A DNA stretch of 64,000 nucleotides from Artemisia argyi. Taxonomy: Eukaryota > Streptophyta > Magnoliopsida > Asterales > Asteraceae. Each line of letters starts with the position of its first letter. The first letter of the stretch is position 1. Positions 59,026 through 64,000 of the stretch are shown here, piece by piece. The position numbers and the translations under genes were made by a program. The stretch covers positions 183,647,115-183,711,114 of the forward strand of contig CM060708.1 of assembly GCA_030686995.1 (NCBI GenBank), in the 5' to 3' direction. The notes beneath the pieces are model-generated. The model had not been told where the DNA came from. It ran no database searches and worked only from the letters and a program-made list of their open reading frames with translations.

Positions 59026-59627
59026 TTAATTTGGAGAGCATGATGGTGATGGTGGAGAAATGGGTGAAGATTGTGGTGGTGGAATAATGGGTGAGGATGG
59101 TGGAGTTGGTGGTGGTGGTGGGTTGGTAAGCAAGTGTTCAATATATGAAAACATAAATTGAATTTCATCTCTAAGACCAAATATTATGGTTCGGTTGTGG
59201 ATGCAACAAAGGTAAGTATCTCCATGAGCTTCAAGTAAGCTCCAAGGTACGGAATTGGCAAAGATTTGTGGTGTAATTGGTGGAGATGAGACATGAGCAT
59301 AAAGTGGTTTTATTGGTGAGAGTGAGATGATAAGTTGGGTGGAAAAAGTTCTTGTGTAGGATGTGGTGATGATACTTGTGGTGGTGACAAGTGTGAGTTG
59401 ATGTTGTCATTGATTGATGAAGTTGAAGGTATGGAGGATGAGGAAGTTCCATGAGTGGAAGGTGTTTTGGATGGTGCATTGGGTACACTTGGAGATGAGC
59501 ATTTAGGTGGAGGTGAGGGGGTTGTGTTGTCTTCATTTGTTAAGTCAATGAAGAGTTGTTTTGGAGGGATGATAACAATCTTTTGTTTCTTTGAAACCTT
59601 AGAGATGGAGGTGCTAGGTGAAGACAT
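59026..59627 (-). pseudogene. ORF3 of element F, frameshifted
   Basis: Starts MSSPSTSISKVSKKQKIVII and contains the same QLFIDLTNED SIM-like motif and SKTPST Ser/Pro linker as the C copy. The frame is lost between about 59340 and 59310. In another frame the conserved LLEAHGDTYLCCIHNRTIIF and GLRDEI segment and the Pro-rich tail continue to a stop at 59028-59026. Conservation of both halves argues the intact gene was functional in the family. Confidence 0.7.
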
Positions 59628-59685
59628 GATGGTTTGGGTTGAAAGAGATGATGAATAATGAGATGAATATTGTAAGTTTGGAGGG

Positions 59686-59693
59686 AATTTATA
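59686..59693 (-). promoter_or_regulatory. TATA box of ORF3 (element F)
   Basis: TATAAATT on the minus strand, 63 bp before the ATG, matching the spacing in element C. Confidence 0.55.
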
Positions 59694-59831
59694 ATATGAA
59701 AATGGTTGATTTAGGTAAGTTTTTGAAATGGTTTAATGAGATTCTGAAATCAGTTGGGTTAAAATAAGAAATGGTAGCTGATACTAGAGAAAGAGGTCAC
59801 AAGATGCAAAAGAAAACAGTAAACCCAGTTC

Positions 59832-59917
59832 CAGATGGCCGGTCCCCTTAATTGTAGGCCGGCCCCCTTAATAATTAAGGGGACTGCCTAGGAAAATTAA
59901 GGGGGCCGCCCATCTGG
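59832..59917. promoter_or_regulatory. GC-rich inverted-repeat box upstream of ORF3 (element F)
   Basis: F-F-R-R half-sites bracketed by CAGATGG and CCATCTG, as in element C, about 140 bp upstream of the TATA box. Confidence 0.6.
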
Positions 59918-60267
59918 TGTTTTCCCAGACGACCAGAAACCAAAAATTTGCAGAAATGGGTGATTTTTCAAGTTTGTGTTTCCAGCAAGCTCTATTTGAA
60001 GCATATACTCTAGGAATGATGAAATATAAGTATGTATAAACAAATCATGCATGCAAACAAATATATTATAATCCAATTTTAAAAGAAGCATAATACTAGC
60101 ATTAAATTATGATCAAGATCCTAGCATGATAATAGTTAAAACCTAAGCATCATTCATCAAATAAACATGAAAGAACACAAGTATTTCCGAACAAATCGGA
60201 CAAATAATAAACCATACAAATGTCTAATAGAGCAATAATATAACAAAGTAGCAACAAAACAACATCT

Positions 60268-61479
60268 CTACTTCTTCTTCTTCCCCATCATCTTCCTGAA
60301 CATTTTTCCCACGGACTTGAATCCTCCTCGAATTTCTACATGCATTTGTTGTTGTTGGTTAATGATGGACGTTTGACGAGTGAAGAGTAGTTCATCGGTA
60401 TGCTCATGAGGAAGAGTAATTTGATAATGAGTGTAATCAAGATTAGGGAGATCATCAACATAGGTGGTGGGAGATGGGGTACTAGCACGCGAGGTGTTTT
60501 CCTCCTCATCATCATCATTACCTCGATGAGATGTTGAACCACGAGGCATAGAAAACAAAGGACCATGAGATTTTCCTTTGTCACTTCGAGAACGACGAGT
60601 ACGGACAAGAGTGAGTTGGTTCAGAGTGGGATGAATATGCACGTAGATATCACTTCGAAGATCTTGGTAGTGTTCCATGACATGACGATAAAGTCGAGTG
60701 AGGAACATACCATAAGGCAGATTGGCATTAGGAGTGTTTTTTGCAGTCATGATACGATTGACAAAGAGATAAGCCAGATTGTAGTTTTCTTCAGCAACTA
60801 CACAATACAACATGTGGGCGATGCTAGCCATGAGATGATCACGGTGACCGCCGGTACCAAACGCATTCTCGCGAATGAGTTCTTCCCAATTTTTCATGCC
60901 GGGGCTTAACTCTTTGAGAAGAGTTTGATTTTCATGAATATCGACATTCTTCGACTTGATTATGCGACTAGTCGTACCACGTTCTAGTTCAAGCATTTGA
61001 CGAATGTCTTCGGGACTTGGAATCTCATAATAGTATGGACCATCCTAAGGACGATTGTGTTCAAGTAAGGAAAGATCCCATTCATTGGAGTATACGGGTT
61101 GGCCGTTGTATGGGATTCTAAGGATTTGTCCAAATTGAGCAAGAATAAGAGTGATGAATTGATGTTGGATCATAAAAGAAATGAGAAGATGGCCATAGGG
61201 ATCGGTTTGCACCGTCACTTGGCTATAGAAGTCGAGGACAAAACGAGGAATGATTGGTTCGTTGATTTGGTAAAGACAATCAAGACGGACATTGGTGAAC
61301 ATCCGTTCGATTTGATCGGATTCATAATAGGATGGATCGACAATTCTACCCTCGTGAATGTTTCTATTTTCAATGGGACGATAGTAACATGCAACGGCGG
61401 GAGACATGCCGGGGGTAGAGGAGACATTAGGAATGTATTGTTTGGTTTTAGAAACATCACCAACCGTGGTCTTAGGCAT
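60268..61479 (-). pseudogene. ORF2 of element F, one in-frame stop
   Basis: Starts MPKTTVGDVS at 61479 and shares the blocks PRFVLDFYSQVTVQ, NEWDL, NWEELIRENAFGTGGHRDHL and LPYGMFLTRLYRHV with the C copy. A TAG at 61047-61045 breaks the frame, which otherwise continues in phase. The end is complete with the basic tail GGFKSVGKMFRKMMGKKKK. About 403 codons. Because the two copies carry different lesions, both domains were probably intact in their common ancestor. Confidence 0.75.
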
Positions 61480-61485
61480 TTCCAC

Positions 61486-62397
61486 CTAAACAATATAACA
61501 ACAAAGAAAACAAAAAATAAAATTAATATAAAAATGATTAATACATGTTATATGCGGTACATGTGGAACGAACACCTACTTCGACCTAAAAGAAAATAAG
61601 CCTAGGAAGTAGTTTCACAATGTTCCTTTATTTTAATTTTTAACTCGCTTTATATTTAAATGTCAAAATATAGTTGTGGAATTAGTTTGATATAATATCA
61701 ATACTATCCGAACAATATTTTTGACATTTTAATTTATTTAGAAATTTGGCTAGATATATATTAGATTATATATCTTGCTATCTCTTACGAGTTTGGCTAA
61801 AATAAAACTTGTTAAGAAAGTGAAGATGTGAATTTTGGTTTTCAAATTGTCTTTTCTTAGTTAAACCAAACGCTCACTTAATTAAATGAATATCGACTAG
61901 AACATCAATATATATATATCAATTATATATCTTGATGATGTTAATGAACTAGTGATGTGTTAATAAATTTACCAAAACAGTTTTAATGGTTTAAACAGAC
62001 TTATTTAAGTCTACTTCGTTCATGAACCAAACGACCAAGTTGTTTTTATGAACTTATTGAAATGATTTAAAAAGTATATTTTGATTGTTTAAAACATTAA
62101 GTCAATACAATGTAGTAAGTTTTAACTTGTTTTTGAGAATTATATCCACAATGTGATTTTTAGAAAACCAATTTTAGTGAGGGTATATGGGCGATTAAGG
62201 ATTTCGATAATATGATGTGTTAAGCTTAGATAGGCTTGCAATTCTACATTCTAATCCTATGGAAAGCATTTGGTTATGCACTTTCTAAAATTAATTTCAC
62301 TAAAATTTGGATTGAAATAAATTTTAATAAAATACCTAATTATTGATTAGACACAAAATTGAATGAAATGAGATGAAATGTATGTTGAAAAACTTAC
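61486..62397 (-). other. 5'-UTR intron of ORF2 (element F)
   Basis: Donor GTAAGTTTTTC (GT at 62397-62396) and acceptor TTTAG (AG at 61487-61486) are in the same contexts as in element C; length 912 nt. Confidence 0.55.
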
Positions 62398-62573
62398 AAA
62401 AGATGTTGTTATATGTTAGGTTAACGTTTGCCCCTTGCGAAACGACCCCGGATTGTTGATTTGGTGAAGGATTTTAGTGGTTTTGGTTCGTTCACAGCAG
62501 TGGTGAGGGAGGAAATTATGAACAAGTGGAGTGTTTGGGAAAGAATTTAAGATGGAAAACGAGTTTGGAAGTA

Positions 62574-62655
62574 TCAGATGGCCGACCCCCTTAAACATTA
62601 AGGGGACCGCCCCCGATAACAAGTCGGTCCCCTTAATCTTTAAGGGGGCCGCCCT
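62574..62655. promoter_or_regulatory. GC-rich inverted-repeat box upstream of ORF2 (element F)
   Basis: F-R-F-R order beginning CAGATGG, the same arrangement as at 9166-9247. Confidence 0.6.
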
Positions 62656-63191
62656 TTGAATTTTGAATTTTCACGGTTTTAGTTTCTGGAACAAACATAT
62701 TTATACGTATATCATTAGATTTATAATATATCAAAAATACGTAAGAATTTATTGGCACGATGATGAAGTACTTAACAATTTTTAATTATCGTTTCGATAA
62801 TTAAATTAAAATGTACCTTTGACAATTTTGGATAGAATGATCAAAGTAAGTTAATGAAGAGTTTGATATAAGTATAGATACTGTGTAAATGTGAGTGAAT
62901 GGTGGGTTAATAGGTGGAGTTTAAGAAATGATGACGAAGATAGAATTTGGTCAACGAAAGGAGTTTGTTTCATCCATAAAATTCACGTGCGAACGCGTTC
63001 TTCCTTTATATTGATCCACTTGACTCATATCCCTTCATCATCATGAGTCTTCTAAAAGTGGACTCAAGAGATTTTCGTGTTGAATGTAAAAGTTCAAAAG
63101 TAACAAGAGGGGGAAGGAAAGGGTTCGATAACGAACAATTTCCTGGAGTTCTAGAAAGTCAACTAATGACGTATCTAGGTTATGTGCAAGA

Positions 63192-63194
<3 letters not shown>

Positions 63195-63255
<61 letters not shown>
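63195..63255. repeat. (TA)n microsatellite (element F)
   Basis: About 61 bp of TA between gag and ORF2. Confidence 0.92.
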
Positions 63256-63258
<3 letters not shown>

Positions 63259-63453
63259 CAAATAGAGAAAAAAAATAAAACTATATCTATGCAAACAACG
63301 TAACCAAACAAAGCGTATTTACCTAAGTATGGGAATGAGTTATGAAAGAATGACGTACCCGGCGGTCTTCAACAAAAATCTTCAAGATGACAGACAGACT
63401 TTGTAAAAGTCTACGGTGAGAAAAACTTCAAGATAGCCACAAGGAATGTTGAT

Positions 63454-64000
63454 CTAGCTATTCGGTCCCCATTGCCTCTTTGGTCCAAACATGTTTAACA
63501 TTTGGCTAGGATGCATGAAAGGTGGTAGTATCCCCCAAGGATTGTACCTTTGTTGATAATTCCACATTTGATTACTAGTGTTATTGTAGTTTTGCCTATT
63601 TTGGTTTCTTCTTGGTTGAGGTGTTTTAGACCTAGGATGAAAGTTATTTGGTTTTCTAGGTGGTGGAGTTTTAGATCTTGTCTTAGGTTTAGAAGCTCCT
63701 ACTTCGGTTTTTAAAGACGGTTTATAAAAAGCTTTTACTTCTTCATTGTTGGCAAGAGGTATTTTTATATCATTAATAAGTATATACTTAGGATTAGATT
63801 TTAGAGGTTTTAGTTCATTAAGTTCACTTTCAAATTTAACATTTTTAATTTCGCTTGTTGAAGCTTCGGTTGAGTTAAATCCTAAACAGGTTTTATCTCC
63901 GGATACTCTTTGAATACTTATTATTTTACTAAGTGAGTGACTACTATTTTCAAATTTATCAAGTTTGCGAATTTCTTCCCTGGGTATTTTGTTTTCACCT
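63454..64000 (-). CDS. gag of element F, C-terminal part (partial)
   Basis: Open from the window end to TAG at 63456-63454. It matches the C gag tail: [67 protein letters not shown]. It extends a few residues beyond the C stop. No lesion is seen in this part. The capsid part and zinc knuckle lie outside the window. Confidence 0.8.
   Translation of the reverse strand, partial: GENKIPREEIRKLDKFENSSHSLSKIISIQRVSGDKTCLGFNSTEASTSEIKNVKFESELNELKPLKSNPKYILINDIKIPLANNEEVKAFYKPSLKTEVGASKPKTRSKTPPPRKPNNFHPRSKTPQPRRNQNRQNYNNTSNQMWNYQQRYNPWGILPPFMHPSQMLNMFGPKRQWGPNS

Larger units (their letters stand above)
57246..64000 (-). mobile_element. element F: second member of the element C family, cut by the window end
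   Basis: In plus coordinates the order is 3' LTR, polypurine tract, ORF3, GC-rich box, ORF2, 5'-UTR intron, GC-rich box, TA tract, end of gag. This matches element C piece by piece. No pol is present between gag and LTR. The 5' LTR, primer site and target duplication lie beyond the window. Confidence 0.85.

Overview
The window looks like nuclear DNA of a flowering plant, most likely a member of the daisy family (Asteraceae). The evidence is AT-rich intergenic sequence, TA microsatellites, nested LTR retrotransposons filling most of the space, plant GT-AG intron signals, and one intact plant NHL-type gene. The accessory retroelement proteins (the 'FYSQVTVQ ... NAFGTGGHRDHL' protein, the 'CCIHNRTI.FGLRDE' protein and the large 'MVKFLNATSLRYAL' protein) are of kinds I recall from Asteraceae genome annotations. 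No rRNA gene, tRNA gene or CRISPR array was seen.

Layout. 1-20202 is a three-level nest. Outer element A (+) ends in an LTR at 19332-20202. Inside it lies Copia element B (-, 3071-18426, 240-bp LTRs). Inside B's RNase H lies element C (-, 3721-13226, LTRs of about 1.3 kb, target duplication CCAAC). 20203-25970 is ordinary sequence with one intact gene, an NHL/LEA_2 membrane protein at 22850-23491. 25990-45400, and perhaps to 51344, holds pieces of an unidentified host gene ('gene X'). It has an E2F-type promoter motif and a first exon triplicated in tandem. A 12.3-kb Copia element D (28215-40475) sits in an intron and a 2.2-kb non-autonomous LTR element E (41550-43769) sits inside an exon. 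46701-50750 is LTR-like sequence with a small LINE fragment. 52500-56219 holds a possible second gene ('gene Y'), interrupted by a foldback element in a TA tract. 57246-64000 is element F, a second member of the C family, cut by the window end.

The most notable system is the C/F family. Each member has LTRs, a tRNA-iMet-type primer site (visible in C), a polypurine tract and a gag gene. Where pol should be there are two unrelated accessory genes instead, ORF2 and ORF3. The LTR promoter and the upstream region of each accessory gene carry the same GC-rich inverted-repeat box built from GGCCGGTCCCCTTAA. The order of the half-sites depends on position (F-F-R(-R) in the LTR and before ORF3, F-R-F-R before ORF2) and is the same in both elements. 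ORF2 also has a conserved 5'-UTR intron and ORF3 a conserved TATA-to-ATG spacing. The parsimonious reading is a retroelement that depends on another element's pol but expresses its own extra genes from internal promoters.

Element D follows a parallel plan. It has a Copia gag-pol, then a Ser/Pro-rich antisense ORF with its own TATA box, then a very large env-position ORF. The CTGCTGCTA motif typical of its LTR recurs between the two divergent ORFs. All element genes except parts of C and F carry stops or frameshifts, so most look inactive now. All calls are by eye, and exon calls for genes X and Y rest on splice signals and open frames only.
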